Assembly (NCBI GenBank): GCA_934513205.1
Contig: CAKSWU010000014.1
Span: 1 to 54,103 of the forward strand
Reading direction: 5' to 3'
Source: an uncultured Faecalibacterium sp.
Lineage (GTDB): Bacteria > Bacillota > Clostridia > Oscillospirales > Ruminococcaceae
Length of the DNA stretch: 54,103 nucleotides
Shown here: piece after piece, positions 39,912 through 48,032 of the stretch
Numbering within the stretch: the first letter of the stretch is position 1
How the letters are laid out: every line of letters begins with the position of its first letter
Program-made: the position numbers and the translations under genes
The notes under the pieces: generated by a model
The model's database searches: none
What the model saw: the letters and a program-made list of their open reading frames with translations, nothing else
Told to the model about the DNA's origin: nothing

Positions 39912-40922
39912 TTACTGGAACAGTTTCCGGAACAGTTTCTGGAACAGGCCGCCCAGGTCGAAGAAGGACTCTGCTTCCTTCCTTTTCTGTGCACCGACGG
40001 AGCCGGTGTACACTTTGCAGGAAGCGCAGCGGCCTTCGGCGGAGGTCGCCGTGATCACGGCCTGACCGTCGCCCACGGCGGTGACATTGCCGTTAGCGTC
40101 CACCACAGCGGCGGCGGTGTTGCTGCTGGTCCATGTGATGGGCACGGCCTCCGGGTTCGCCACCGCCACCTTTGCGCGGAGCGCGCCCTGTGCGCCGATG
40201 CTTTCCAGATACATGCAGGACTTGTTCAGAGTCACGCGGCCGATGTTGTTCTGGACCGTGACCGTGCAGGACAGCGTGCCGCTGCGGTAGGTGGTGGCAT
40301 AGATGGTGGCGATGCCCTCCTGATACGCGGTGAGGTTGCCGTTGCGGTCAACGGAGACAACGGCAGGGTTGGAGCTGCGCCACTGGAGCACATCATCATA
40401 GCCGTTCCTGCTCTCCAGATACAGCTGGCTGCGGGGCTGGGGGTTGTTGTACTCGATCTTCATCGAGAGAAAGCTGGTGTTCAGCTGGCTGGCCTCATCG
40501 ACGTAGACTATGCAGCTGCCGACAGAGCCGCCAGCTGAGCGGGCAGTGATGATGGCCGTGCCCTGACTCCAGCCGGTCACGCAGCCATTGCCGTCCACAG
40601 TGGCAACGCTGGCGTTGCTGCTGGTCCAGGTGATGCTGCTGGACTGGTCTTCCACATACAGCACCTTGAGGTATTGGCTGGTGCTGCTGCTTCCGGACTG
40701 AATGGTCAGATACAGCTCGTCCTGATCCAGACGGATGTAGCCGTAAGTATCATCGTAGCTGATATAGCCGTCGCCATCGCAATAATCGTAGTAGTTTGCC
40801 TGCCCCAGTACTTCCGGGGCGGCCTGATCCGGCGCAAGCGCCGAAGCAGCCTGCGGCGCGGCGATCAGCGCCCCGCAGGCGAGGGCTGCAGCCGCAAGGG
40901 GAAGCAGTTTTCTTCGTTTCAT
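39912..40922 (-). CDS. Secreted protein with three Big2 (Ig-like) domains and a cationic amphipathic tail
   Basis: 336 residues. A signal peptide (MKRRKLLPLAAAALACGALIAA, cleavage probably after ASA) precedes three bacterial Ig-like Big2 domains. Each has the hallmark WxSSNxxxATVDxxGxVTxxxxGxAxIxA (SITWTSSNASVATVDGNG; LQWRSSNPAVVSVDRNG; ITWTSSNTAAAVVDANG). There is no LPXTG motif or membrane anchor. The last 17 residues (FFDLGGLFQKLFRKLFQ) form an amphipathic helix-like tail with Lys/Arg on one face. ATG 40922 has AAAGGAA upstream; the frame is open to 40994. Surface association through the tail is an inference; function is unknown. Confidence 0.85.
   Translation of the reverse strand: MKRRKLLPLAAAALACGALIAAPQAASALAPDQAAPEVLGQANYYDYCDGDGYISYDDTYGYIRLDQDELYLTIQSGSSSTSQYLKVLYVEDQSSSITWTSSNASVATVDGNGCVTGWSQGTAIITARSAGGSVGSCIVYVDEASQLNTSFLSMKIEYNNPQPRSQLYLESRNGYDDVLQWRSSNPAVVSVDRNGNLTAYQEGIATIYATTYRSGTLSCTVTVQNNIGRVTLNKSCMYLESIGAQGALRAKVAVANPEAVPITWTSSNTAAAVVDANGNVTAVGDGQAVITATSAEGRCASCKVYTGSVGAQKRKEAESFFDLGGLFQKLFRKLFQ
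39915..39947 (-). repeat. 12-bp tandem repeat encoding LFQK-LFRK-LFQ
   Basis: On the minus strand the unit ctgttccagaaa occurs with one change as ctgttccggaaa, then a partial third unit, at the very end of the gene. Confidence 0.85.
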
Positions 40923-41118
40923 GAGCAGATTCCTTTCCGTACATCGTCCAATAAAAGTGGCGGTACGTTCAATATTCCTGATACTAGGATACACCCTGGA
41001 AGGATTCTTTTCCAGTTCTTTTCTATATATAATTTGTATTTTGTAACAAATAACAGAAGCAGGTGTCGAAAACCGTTATTCTGACACAGTGTTCCCCTGC
41101 TGCTCTTCCCCGTTCCCG
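40923..41118. other. Upstream region of the Big2-protein gene
   Basis: AT-rich with possible -10 elements (tatata near 41025) but no promoter I can place with confidence. It merges into the toxin remnant. Confidence 0.4.
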
Positions 41119-41250
41119 CTCGTAATGCAGCCAGAGGCTGACGATTTTTATGGTCTGTTCTTCTTCACAGACCTGATACACCAACCGATGCTGTAAGTGT
41201 ACATTCTTTGCAATGTCAACTGCGTTTTGCCGCTGATTTTTCCTCTCTTT
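41119..41250 (-). pseudogene. Fossil of a RelE/YoeB-type toxin gene (C-terminal part)
   Basis: On the minus strand one frame reads NAVDIAKNVHLQHRLVYQV then CEEEQTIKIVSLWLHYE. This is the HRLVYxV...IKIxSxWxHYE ending typical of RelE/Txe/YoeB-fold toxins. The N-terminal two thirds are missing: a TAA lies upstream near 41290 and there is no start codon. The usual stop after HYE is also lost, so the frame runs on for about 30 unrelated residues. No antitoxin gene is next to it. A degraded toxin-antitoxin locus is the best reading. Confidence 0.6.
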
Positions 41251-41433
41251 CTCCCCTCTTTCAACCGGGAACGCTCCCGCAAGAAGTTACAAAACGGTAC
41301 GGTTGTTCCGGTATTTTTTGACTTGTACCGGGAATTATCGGGAACAGCGATGCATTTTGCGTTGTGCGCAATTCAATCTGCACAAAATCGACGCAAGCAC
41401 ATGTACAGTTTTCACGAAATCGGCTTCAAGTTC

Positions 41434-41462
41434 TTGATTTCTTATACAAATTGTGCCATACT
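41434..41462 (+). promoter_or_regulatory. Promoter of the lacI-type regulator gene
   Basis: TTGATT (41434-41439), 17-bp spacer, CATACT (41457-41462). Confidence 0.6.
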
Positions 41463-41471
41463 ATAGCCACT

Positions 41472-41494
41472 GGAACCGTTACCGACAACGTTCC
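41472..41494. promoter_or_regulatory. Imperfect palindrome, candidate operator
   Basis: ggaaccgtt-accgac-aacgttcc, just after the predicted transcription start. Half sites contain CGTT/AACG as in many LacI-family operators. Autoregulation is inferred. Confidence 0.5.
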
Positions 41495-41526
41495 CGGATA
41501 TTCGATCGAAAGTGAGTGAACCCGTC

Positions 41527-42534
41527 ATGTCAAACCTGACCATCCGAGATATCGCACGGATCAGCGGATGCTCGGTGAGCACCATTTCCCGGGTCATCAA
41601 CGAGCGACCGGATGTCCGCCCGGAGACAAAAGAGCGTATCCTGAAGGTGATGCGAGACGCGGGCTTTGTGCCCAACACCAATGCCCGCCAGCTGAAGATT
41701 CAGCAGTCCCGCAGCCTGGTGTTCGTAGTCAAAGGGACCCGGAACATCTTCTTCTCGGACTTTCTGGTACAGCTTCAGCGCGCCGCCACCCTGTATGGGT
41801 ACAACGGCATCGTCTCTTATCTGGACGAGAATGCCAACGAGATCGACGCCGCCGAAAAGATCCTGCGTGAGATCAAGCCCAAAGGCATCATCTTCTTGGG
41901 CGGCAGCGTGGATAATTTCCAGAAGGGGTTTGCCGGTATCTCGGTGCCCTCGGTGCTGGCTACTCTGGTGTCCGATGAGCTGGATTTCCCGAACCTTTCC
42001 ATGGTGGGTGTGGACGACCGGACGGCTGCCTATCAGGCAGTCTCCTACCTCATCCAGCAAGGCCACCGGAAGATTGCCGTTCTGGGCGGTCCCGCTACCA
42101 GCTATCCCAGCATGATGCGCCGTCAGGGTGCACAGCAGGCCATGGAGGATGCGGGCATCCCGTTCAATAATCTGCTTTATGGTCTTTCCAACTACGATTT
42201 CGAATCCGCCTACCATGCCATGAACAGTCTGCTGGTCCGCCGGTCGGAGTTTACCGCCCTGTTTGCCATGAGCGACGTCATCGCCTTTGGTGCTATCCGG
42301 GCGCTGGTAAGCGCCGGGATGCGGGTGCCGGAGGATGTCTCAGTCATCGGCTTTGACGGTATCACGATGTCCCGCTACTGCGTGCCGGTGATGACCACCA
42401 TCGTTCAGCCCAGTGAGCAGATCGCCCTGCAGAGCATTGAGCTTCTGGTGCGGCAGATCGAGCACGGTGCCCCCGCCCAGACCGTGACATTGCAGCCGGA
42501 GCTGCAGCGGGGCGAGAGCGTAAGAGCCATCTGA
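41527..42534 (+). CDS. LacI-family transcriptional regulator of the maltodextrin locus
   Basis: 335 residues. The N-terminal helix-turn-helix (TIRDIARISGCSVSTISRVIN, then the hinge NTNARQLKIQQSRS) is classical LacI. A periplasmic-binding-like effector domain follows (GIIFLGGS, VGVDDRTAAYQAVSYLIQQGHRKIAVLGG, DVSVIGFDG). It probably represses the downstream sugar genes until a sugar ligand binds. ATG 41527 is preferred, with a weak GTGAGTG site; GTG 41512 is possible. The gap to the binding-protein gene is 78 bases. Confidence 0.93.
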   Translation: MSNLTIRDIARISGCSVSTISRVINERPDVRPETKERILKVMRDAGFVPNTNARQLKIQQSRSLVFVVKGTRNIFFSDFLVQLQRAATLYGYNGIVSYLDENANEIDAAEKILREIKPKGIIFLGGSVDNFQKGFAGISVPSVLATLVSDELDFPNLSMVGVDDRTAAYQAVSYLIQQGHRKIAVLGGPATSYPSMMRRQGAQQAMEDAGIPFNNLLYGLSNYDFESAYHAMNSLLVRRSEFTALFAMSDVIAFGAIRALVSAGMRVPEDVSVIGFDGITMSRYCVPVMTTIVQPSEQIALQSIELLVRQIEHGAPAQTVTLQPELQRGESVRAI

Positions 42535-42547
42535 ATCTTGTATCCCC

Positions 42548-42563
42548 TCTGTCATGGGACAGA
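42548..42563. promoter_or_regulatory. Small inverted repeat before the sugar-binding protein gene
   Basis: tctgtc-atgg-gacaga lies between lacI and the binding-protein gene. It may be a weak transcript end for lacI or an operator. I find no clear promoter in the 78-base gap. Confidence 0.35.
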
Positions 42564-42612
42564 GATCAAAATAGTTTCATCGTTTATCATTTAAAAAGAA
42601 GGAGAACCTATT

Positions 42613-43953
42613 ATGAAAAAGATGATCACTCGTCGTAACTTCCTGAAGGCCGCTGGCGTTTCTGCCGCTGCTCTGGGTCTGGCTGCCTGCGGCGGCTCTT
42701 CCAGCAGCACCGCTTCCTCTGCTGCCGGTTCTACCGCTGCTTCCAGCACCGCTGCAAAGGCAGACGGCAAGGTCTACTACCTGAACTTCAAGCCCGAGCA
42801 GGATCAGGATTGGCAGGATCTGGCCGCTGAGTACACCAAGGAGACCGGCGTGCCTGTGACCGTCGTCACCGCCGCTTCCGGTCAGTACGAGACCACCCTG
42901 ATGAGCGAGATGGAGAAGAGCGAGGCTCCTACCCTGTTCCAGGTGAACGGCCCTGTTGGTCTGGCAAACTGGAAGGATTACTGCTACGACCTGTCCGGCA
43001 GCCAGCTGTACGGCGAGCTGACCAGCGATTCCTTCGCACTGAAGGACGGCGACGCTGTTACCAGCATCGCATACGTCATCGAGACCTACGGCATCATCTA
43101 CAACAAGGAGCTGCTGACCGCCGCTGGCTATACCCAGGACGACATTAAGGGCTTTGCCGACCTGAAGAAGGTGGCCGACGACATCCAGGCTCGCAAGGCT
43201 GAGCTGGGCGTGGACGGTGCCTTTACCTCCGCTGGTATGGACGGTTCTTCTGACTGGCGTTTCAAGACCCACTTGGCCAACCTGCCCATCTACTACGAGT
43301 ACAAGGCAGACGGCATTGGCTCCACCGACGCCATCAAGGGCACCTATCTGGACAACTACAAGCAGATCTGGGACCTGTACATCACCGATTCCACCTGCGA
43401 TCCCAAGCTGCTGGCTTCCAAGACCGGCGACGACGCTGTGGCTGAGTTTGTGGGCAAGAAGGCTGTGTTCTACCAGAACGGCACCTGGGCTTACAATGAC
43501 GTGAAGGATCTGGGCGACGACAATCTGGGTATGCTGCCCATCTACATCGGCGCTGAGGGCGAGGAGAATCAGGGTCTGTGCACCGGTTCTGAGAACTTCT
43601 GGTGTGTCAACAACGCCGCTTCCGAGGCCGACATTCAGGCTACTCTGGACTTCCTGTACTGGTGTGTCACCTCTGAGACCGGCACCAGCGCGATGGCTGA
43701 CAAGATGGGCTTCGTCATCCCCTTCAAGAAGGCCAAGGACTCCACCAACCCCCTGATCGCCATTGCAAACGACTATGTTGCTGCCGGCAAGACCAGTGTT
43801 GACTGGTGCTTCTCCACCATGCCTTCCGAGGAGTGGAAGAACGGCGTGGGCAGCGCTCTGACTGCATACGCAGCAGGCACCGGCAAGTGGGACGATGTGG
43901 TCACCGCATTTGTGGACGGCTGGGCCAAGGAATACAAGCTGGCCAACGGCTAA
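42613..43953 (+). CDS. Sugar (probably maltodextrin) ABC transporter, substrate-binding lipoprotein
   Basis: 446 residues. The N-terminus has a twin-arginine-like signal (RRNFLKAAG) and the lipobox LAAC with Cys26, then a Ser/Thr/Ala tether. The rest is an SBP_bac_1 (MalE-like) domain, with FKPEQDQDWQDLAAEYTKETG, ETYGIIYNKELLTAAGY, FYQNGTWAYNDVKDLG and a Trp-rich C-terminal segment (TSVDWCFSTMPSEEWKNGVG). Codons are strongly biased to a few C- and T-ending forms, suggesting high expression. The maltodextrin substrate is inferred from malQ in the same cluster. AAGAAGGAG precedes ATG 42613. Confidence 0.93.
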   Translation: MKKMITRRNFLKAAGVSAAALGLAACGGSSSSTASSAAGSTAASSTAAKADGKVYYLNFKPEQDQDWQDLAAEYTKETGVPVTVVTAASGQYETTLMSEMEKSEAPTLFQVNGPVGLANWKDYCYDLSGSQLYGELTSDSFALKDGDAVTSIAYVIETYGIIYNKELLTAAGYTQDDIKGFADLKKVADDIQARKAELGVDGAFTSAGMDGSSDWRFKTHLANLPIYYEYKADGIGSTDAIKGTYLDNYKQIWDLYITDSTCDPKLLASKTGDDAVAEFVGKKAVFYQNGTWAYNDVKDLGDDNLGMLPIYIGAEGEENQGLCTGSENFWCVNNAASEADIQATLDFLYWCVTSETGTSAMADKMGFVIPFKKAKDSTNPLIAIANDYVAAGKTSVDWCFSTMPSEEWKNGVGSALTAYAAGTGKWDDVVTAFVDGWAKEYKLANG

Positions 43954-43987
43954 GCCATTGACCAGGAGCTCCCATAAGAACTAATGT

Positions 43988-44027
43988 GGGAGGCGGGCGA
44001 TGAGTTCGCCCGCCTCCCTTCTTTTTT
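43988..44027 (+). terminator. Terminator between binding-protein and permease genes
   Basis: A perfect 13-bp GC-rich stem (43988-44000 with 44006-44018) and 5-nt loop is followed by ttcttttttc. It should let only part of the transcripts reach the permeases, giving more binding protein than membrane complex. Confidence 0.9.
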
Positions 44028-44064
44028 CTAACAGCTCCATCACAGCTCCATCAGGAGGTATATC

Positions 44065-44916
44065 ATGCAAAAAGCCATTAGTAAATACTGGCCGGTGTTT
44101 GTGCTGCCTACTCTGGTCGCCTTTATCATCGGCTTCATCTGGCCCTTTATCTGGGGCACATATCTGTCCTTCCAGCGATTCACCACCGTGTCCAAGACCA
44201 CCTTTGTGGGTATCCAGAACTACATCTCGGTGTTCCAGGATTCCACCTTCCTCCATGCCTTTGGCTTTACGGCAGTCTTTACCGTGGTGAGCACCGTGCT
44301 CATCAACGTGTGTGCCTTTGCCATTGCGTTGGTGCTGACCCGCGGCATCAAGGGCACTAACCTTTTCCGTACCGTCTACTTCATGCCCAACCTGATCGGC
44401 GGCATCCTGCTGGGCTACATCTGGCAGATCCTGCTCAACGGCGTGCTGGCAAACCTGCAGAAGCCCCTGCTGGCGCTGGATGCCAAGGCCGGTTTCGTTG
44501 GTCTGGTCATTCTGATGTGCTGGCAGCAGATCGGCTACATGATGATCATCTATGTGGCCGGCCTGCAGAGCGTGCCCGGCGACCTGATCGAGGCCGCCCG
44601 GATCGACGGTGCCAACGACCGCGAGATCCTGTTCAAGATCAAGATTCCCATGGTCATGCCCAGCGTCACCATCTGCACCTTCCTGACCCTGACCAACAGC
44701 TTCAAGCTGTTCGACCAGAACGTTGCCCTGACCGCAGGCGAGCCCGCCAACGCCAGTGAAATGTTGGCGCTGAACATCTACAACACCTTCTATGGACGCT
44801 CCGGTGCCCAGTGGAAGGGCATCGGTCAGGCAAAGGCCGTGGTGTTCTTCCTGATCGTGGTGGTCATCTCTCTGATCCAGCTCCACTTTACCCGCTCTAA
44901 GGAGGTGCAGCAGTAA
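44065..44916 (+). CDS. Sugar ABC transporter permease, MalF-like
   Basis: 283 residues with six membrane helices. The EAA loop that docks the ATPase is YVAGLQSVPGDLIEAARIDGANDREILFKIKIPMVMPS. The N-terminus KYWPVFVLPTLVAFIIGFIWPFIWGTYLSF is usual for the family. It pairs with the next gene, whose ATG overlaps this stop by one base (TAATG). CAGGAGG precedes ATG 44065, in a short repeat of acagctccatc. Confidence 0.94.
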   Translation: MQKAISKYWPVFVLPTLVAFIIGFIWPFIWGTYLSFQRFTTVSKTTFVGIQNYISVFQDSTFLHAFGFTAVFTVVSTVLINVCAFAIALVLTRGIKGTNLFRTVYFMPNLIGGILLGYIWQILLNGVLANLQKPLLALDAKAGFVGLVILMCWQQIGYMMIIYVAGLQSVPGDLIEAARIDGANDREILFKIKIPMVMPSVTICTFLTLTNSFKLFDQNVALTAGEPANASEMLALNIYNTFYGRSGAQWKGIGQAKAVVFFLIVVVISLIQLHFTRSKEVQQ

Positions 44917-45758
44917 TGCCCAAACAGAAAAGAGCATGGGACAACGTCCTTACCGTTATTATGACCCTGCTGTGTCTGCTGTGGATCTACCCCATCGTGC
45001 TGATCCTGCTGAACAGCCTGAAAACCGAGGGCAGCTTTACCACCTCCACGGTGTTCCGTCTGCCCACCGCCGAGACCTTTGCCGGAATTGGCAACTACGT
45101 CTACGGCGTGACCAAGATGAACTTTCTCTCCAGCATGGGTTACAGCCTTCTGATCACCATTACCAGTGTGTTCCTGATCCTGCTGTGCTGCTCCATGACC
45201 GGCTGGTATCTGACCCGTGTGAACAACAAGCTGAGCAAGTTTATGAACCTGCTGATCGTGTTCTCCATGGTCGTGCCTTTCCAGATGGTCATGTTCACCC
45301 TGTCCAAGACCGCTGACCAGCTGAAACTGAACACTCCGTGGAACATCTGCATCATCTATCTGGGCTTCGGTGCCGGTCTGGCAGTGTTCATGTTCACCGG
45401 CTTTATGAAGAGCGTCCCCATGGAGATCGAGGAAGCTGCCATGATCGATGGCTGCAACCCCATCCAGATCTTCTTCAAGGTCGTGTTCCCCATTCTGAAG
45501 CCCACCATGATCTCCACCGCTATTCTGGAGACGATGTGGGTGTGGAACGACTATCTGCTGCCCACTCTGGTGCTGGATATCAAAAAGTACCGCACCATTC
45601 CCATGGCCATCCAGTATTTCCGCGGCGGTTACGGCCGCGTGGAGCTGGCTCCCATGATGGCCTGCATCATCCTTGCAATCATCCCCATCATCATCCTGTA
45701 TGCGACCTGCCAGAAGTATATCATCGAAGGCGTGGTAGCCGGTGCAGTGAAGGGTTGA
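44916..45758 (+). CDS. Sugar ABC transporter permease, MalG-like
   Basis: 280 residues with six membrane helices. The EAA loop reads FTGFMKSVPMEIEEAAMIDGCNPIQIFFKVVFPILKP. WVWNDYLLPTLVLDIKKYRTIPMAI is the typical periplasmic loop. It is translationally coupled to the MalF-like gene. No ATPase gene is in the cluster, so a shared MsmX/UgpC-type ATPase elsewhere probably powers the pair, as in many Firmicutes. Confidence 0.94.
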   Translation: MPKQKRAWDNVLTVIMTLLCLLWIYPIVLILLNSLKTEGSFTTSTVFRLPTAETFAGIGNYVYGVTKMNFLSSMGYSLLITITSVFLILLCCSMTGWYLTRVNNKLSKFMNLLIVFSMVVPFQMVMFTLSKTADQLKLNTPWNICIIYLGFGAGLAVFMFTGFMKSVPMEIEEAAMIDGCNPIQIFFKVVFPILKPTMISTAILETMWVWNDYLLPTLVLDIKKYRTIPMAIQYFRGGYGRVELAPMMACIILAIIPIIILYATCQKYIIEGVVAGAVKG

Positions 45759-45789
45759 TCTCTCCAATTTCAAAAAGGAGGACTTTTCC

Positions 45790-47259
45790 ATGCGCGCAAG
45801 CGGCATTCTGATGCCCGTTTTCAGCCTGCCGGGACCTTTTGGCATCGGCACGCTGGGAAAAGAGGCCTTCGCGTTTGTCGATTTTCTGGCCGATGCCAAG
45901 CAGACCTATTGGCAGATCCTGCCCATCGGCCCCACCGGCTACGGAGACAGCCCTTACCAGAGCTTTTCCGCTTTTGCCGGAAACCCTTATTTCATTGATT
46001 ATCGCCTGTTGGAAGCTGCGGGCTACCTGACCGCAGACGAGGTGCCTGCAGCCCGCCCGGTGGCTCCGGTGGACTACGGTGCCCTGTATGCCGAGCGGCC
46101 GGTGGTACTGAAAAAAGCCGCCGACCGGCTGCTGGCAGCCCCCTGCCCTGCCTACGAAGCCTTCTGCGCCGCGCAGGATTTCTGGCTGGAGGACTACGCC
46201 CTGTTCATGGCAGTCAAGGCTGCACAGGGACAGAAGGGTCTTGCCGATTGGCCGGACGCCCTGCGCTGCCGCCAGCCGGAGGCCATGGTCCAAGCCCGGG
46301 CAGAGCTGTCCGACGCAGTCGCCTATCACAAGGCGGTGCAGTTCTTCTTCTACTCCCAGTGGAGCGAGTTGAAGGCATACGCCAACAGCAAGGGCATTCA
46401 GCTTGTGGGCGATATCCCCATCTATGTCAGCCCGGATTCCAGCGACCTGTGGACCCATCCGGACCTTTTCCAGACCGATGGTTCCATGCATCTGACACAG
46501 GTAGCAGGCTGCCCGCCGGATGCATTTGCCGCTGATGGTCAGCTGTGGGGCAATCCCCTGTATGACTGGCCTGTCCATAAAGCCACCGGCTTTGCATGGT
46601 GGACCCGGCGCATGAAGCACGCCACTTCCATCTACGATGTAGTTCGCATCGACCACTTCCGCGGGTTTGAGAGTTATTACAGCATCCCCGCCGGAAGCAA
46701 GACCGCTGCGGGCGGTCACTGGGAGAAAGGTCCGGACCGGGACTTCATCCATGCCATGCACGAAGCGTTGGGCGCGGGCGGCATCATCGCCGAGGATCTG
46801 GGATTTCTGACCCCGGAGGTCAAAGCCATGCTGACCGAGAGCGGCTACCCGGGCATGAAGATCATGCAGTTTGCTTTTGACAGCCGGGAGTCGGGCAACT
46901 ATCTGCCCCACACCTACCCCCGCAACAGCGTGGTGTACACAGGGACGCATGATAACGTGACCACCGTTGGCTGGTGCAGCGATGCCAGCGCCGAGGATGT
47001 GGCCTATGCCTGCCGGTATCTGCGCTGCACGGCGGACCAGCTGCCTGAAGCCATGATCTGTGCCTGCCTTGCCAGCGTGTCGGATATGGCGATCATCCCG
47101 CTGGCAGACTGGATGCATCTGGGCAGCGAAGCCCGCATCAACACCCCCAGCACCCAGGGAGCCAACTGGCAGTGGCGGCTTACCGCTCCCCTGACCGCTT
47201 TCCTTGCTGACCACATCGCAGAGCTGACCACGCTGTATGAGCGGCTGCCCCAGCAATAA
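45790..47259 (+). CDS. malQ: 4-alpha-glucanotransferase (GH77)
   Basis: 489 residues, the compact bacterial amylomaltase length. It transfers alpha-1,4-glucan chains between maltodextrins, releasing glucose. The catalytic set is intact: nucleophile Asp288 in VVRIDHFRG, acid/base Glu335 in IIAEDLG, and Asp388 in TGTHDN. Other family blocks are FGIGTLGKEAFAFVDFLADA, GDSPYQSFSAFAGNPYFID and GDIPIYVSPDSSDLW. AAAGGAGG precedes ATG 45790, 31 bases after the permease gene. It ends the lacI-led maltodextrin cluster. Confidence 0.96.
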   Translation: MRASGILMPVFSLPGPFGIGTLGKEAFAFVDFLADAKQTYWQILPIGPTGYGDSPYQSFSAFAGNPYFIDYRLLEAAGYLTADEVPAARPVAPVDYGALYAERPVVLKKAADRLLAAPCPAYEAFCAAQDFWLEDYALFMAVKAAQGQKGLADWPDALRCRQPEAMVQARAELSDAVAYHKAVQFFFYSQWSELKAYANSKGIQLVGDIPIYVSPDSSDLWTHPDLFQTDGSMHLTQVAGCPPDAFAADGQLWGNPLYDWPVHKATGFAWWTRRMKHATSIYDVVRIDHFRGFESYYSIPAGSKTAAGGHWEKGPDRDFIHAMHEALGAGGIIAEDLGFLTPEVKAMLTESGYPGMKIMQFAFDSRESGNYLPHTYPRNSVVYTGTHDNVTTVGWCSDASAEDVAYACRYLRCTADQLPEAMICACLASVSDMAIIPLADWMHLGSEARINTPSTQGANWQWRLTAPLTAFLADHIAELTTLYERLPQQ

Positions 47260-47280
47260 AGAGGTCTCTGTATTTTCCGC

Positions 47281-47315
47281 AAAAAGCGCCCGCAGGATTT
47301 CTGCGGGCGCTTTTT
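47281..47315 (+). terminator. Terminator of the maltodextrin operon
   Basis: A perfect 15-bp stem aaaaagcgcccgcag / ctgcgggcgcttttt with a 5-nt loop. Confidence 0.95.
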
Positions 47316-47451
47316 GCTGCTGTTGGCAGAACATTTTTTCAGCTCGGGGTTTGACCCGCATCTACGTTCTTTTTCTGCGTCATCGTCAATTTCAAGTCGA
47401 TTGTTCATCATTCGTTCACAAATGTATCATCATTTTCATTGCCCCGCTCTC

Positions 47452-47480
47452 TTGTTATTTTGACGCAATTATGCTACAAT
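47452..47480 (+). promoter_or_regulatory. Promoter of the double-glycine peptide pair
   Basis: TTGTTA (47452-47457), 17-bp spacer, and TACAAT (47475-47480) with extended TG at 47472-47473. The predicted transcription start is near 47487. Confidence 0.75.
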
Positions 47481-47494
47481 TTAGATAGTATATC

Positions 47495-47511
47495 ATCCAA
47501 CGTTGTTGGAT
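47495..47511. promoter_or_regulatory. Perfect dyad downstream of the peptide-pair promoter
   Basis: atccaac-gtt-gttggat, 7-bp arms, lies at about +8 to +24. It could be an operator for a dedicated regulator or a stabilising 5' hairpin. Confidence 0.55.
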
Positions 47512-47538
47512 CGTGCAAGCGAAAGGAGTTTTTCCATT

Positions 47539-47991
47539 ATGGATCATCCCTACGAAACTGCAATGCTTCTGCCGGCAAACTATGCTGTGATCTCTAACGA
47601 TGAAATGACCTATCTGAGCGGTGGTGTGGACGTCACGCTTGGTCAGATCGGAAAGTACACCCTGATCTTGGATACCGATGCTGCGATGCAGTTCTGTGTC
47701 AATGTCATCGTCAACTCCATGTATGCCTTGACCTCTTCTTCCTTCAGCTACATCACCGGTCTGCTCCAGTCCGGACACGACAACGGCCTTTCTCTCAAAG
47801 GCACGATCTACCACACTTGGGGCAAGCTGGAAACTCCCTGGAGCCGGGTCGCCGCAGTCGGTTTGACCGGTCTGGCTGGCGTATACGCCGGATATCAGGT
47901 CCTGAGCATCTACAACACCCTCAAGAGCATGTTCACCAGCATTGTTGAGGCTTTCCCCAACAATCGCACTGCTGAGGCAGCTGCCGCCTGA
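47539..47991 (+). CDS. Double-glycine-leader secreted protein A (bacteriocin/microcin-like)
   Basis: 150 residues. The N-terminal 29 residues end in YAVISNDEMTYLSGG, which fits the export leader cut by C39-peptidase ABC transporters: hydrophobic at -12, Ser -11, Glu -8, Met -7, Leu -4, Gly -2, Gly -1. The predicted mature part is 121 residues. It has a first hydrophobic stretch around TDAAMQFCVNVIVNSMYALTS and a second Gly-rich one (VAAVGLTGLAGVYAGYQVLS) with GxxG/GxxxG spacing, then a soluble Ala-rich tail. It has one Cys and no known domain. GAAAGGAG precedes ATG 47539; a TTG 36 bases earlier is unlikely. It is paired with the next gene, 41 bases downstream. No exporter or immunity gene is in the window. 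Confidence 0.72.
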   Translation: MDHPYETAMLLPANYAVISNDEMTYLSGGVDVTLGQIGKYTLILDTDAAMQFCVNVIVNSMYALTSSSFSYITGLLQSGHDNGLSLKGTIYHTWGKLETPWSRVAAVGLTGLAGVYAGYQVLSIYNTLKSMFTSIVEAFPNNRTAEAAAA

Positions 47992-48032
47992 AGCAGCTTT
48001 GTTCAAAACTGAATAGAAAGGAGTCTAGGTCT

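Noticed and set aside
47316..47451. Searched for a further small gene or immunity gene before the peptide pair
   Set aside because: No frame with a ribosome site was found; the stretch appears to hold only spacer sequence leading to the promoter.
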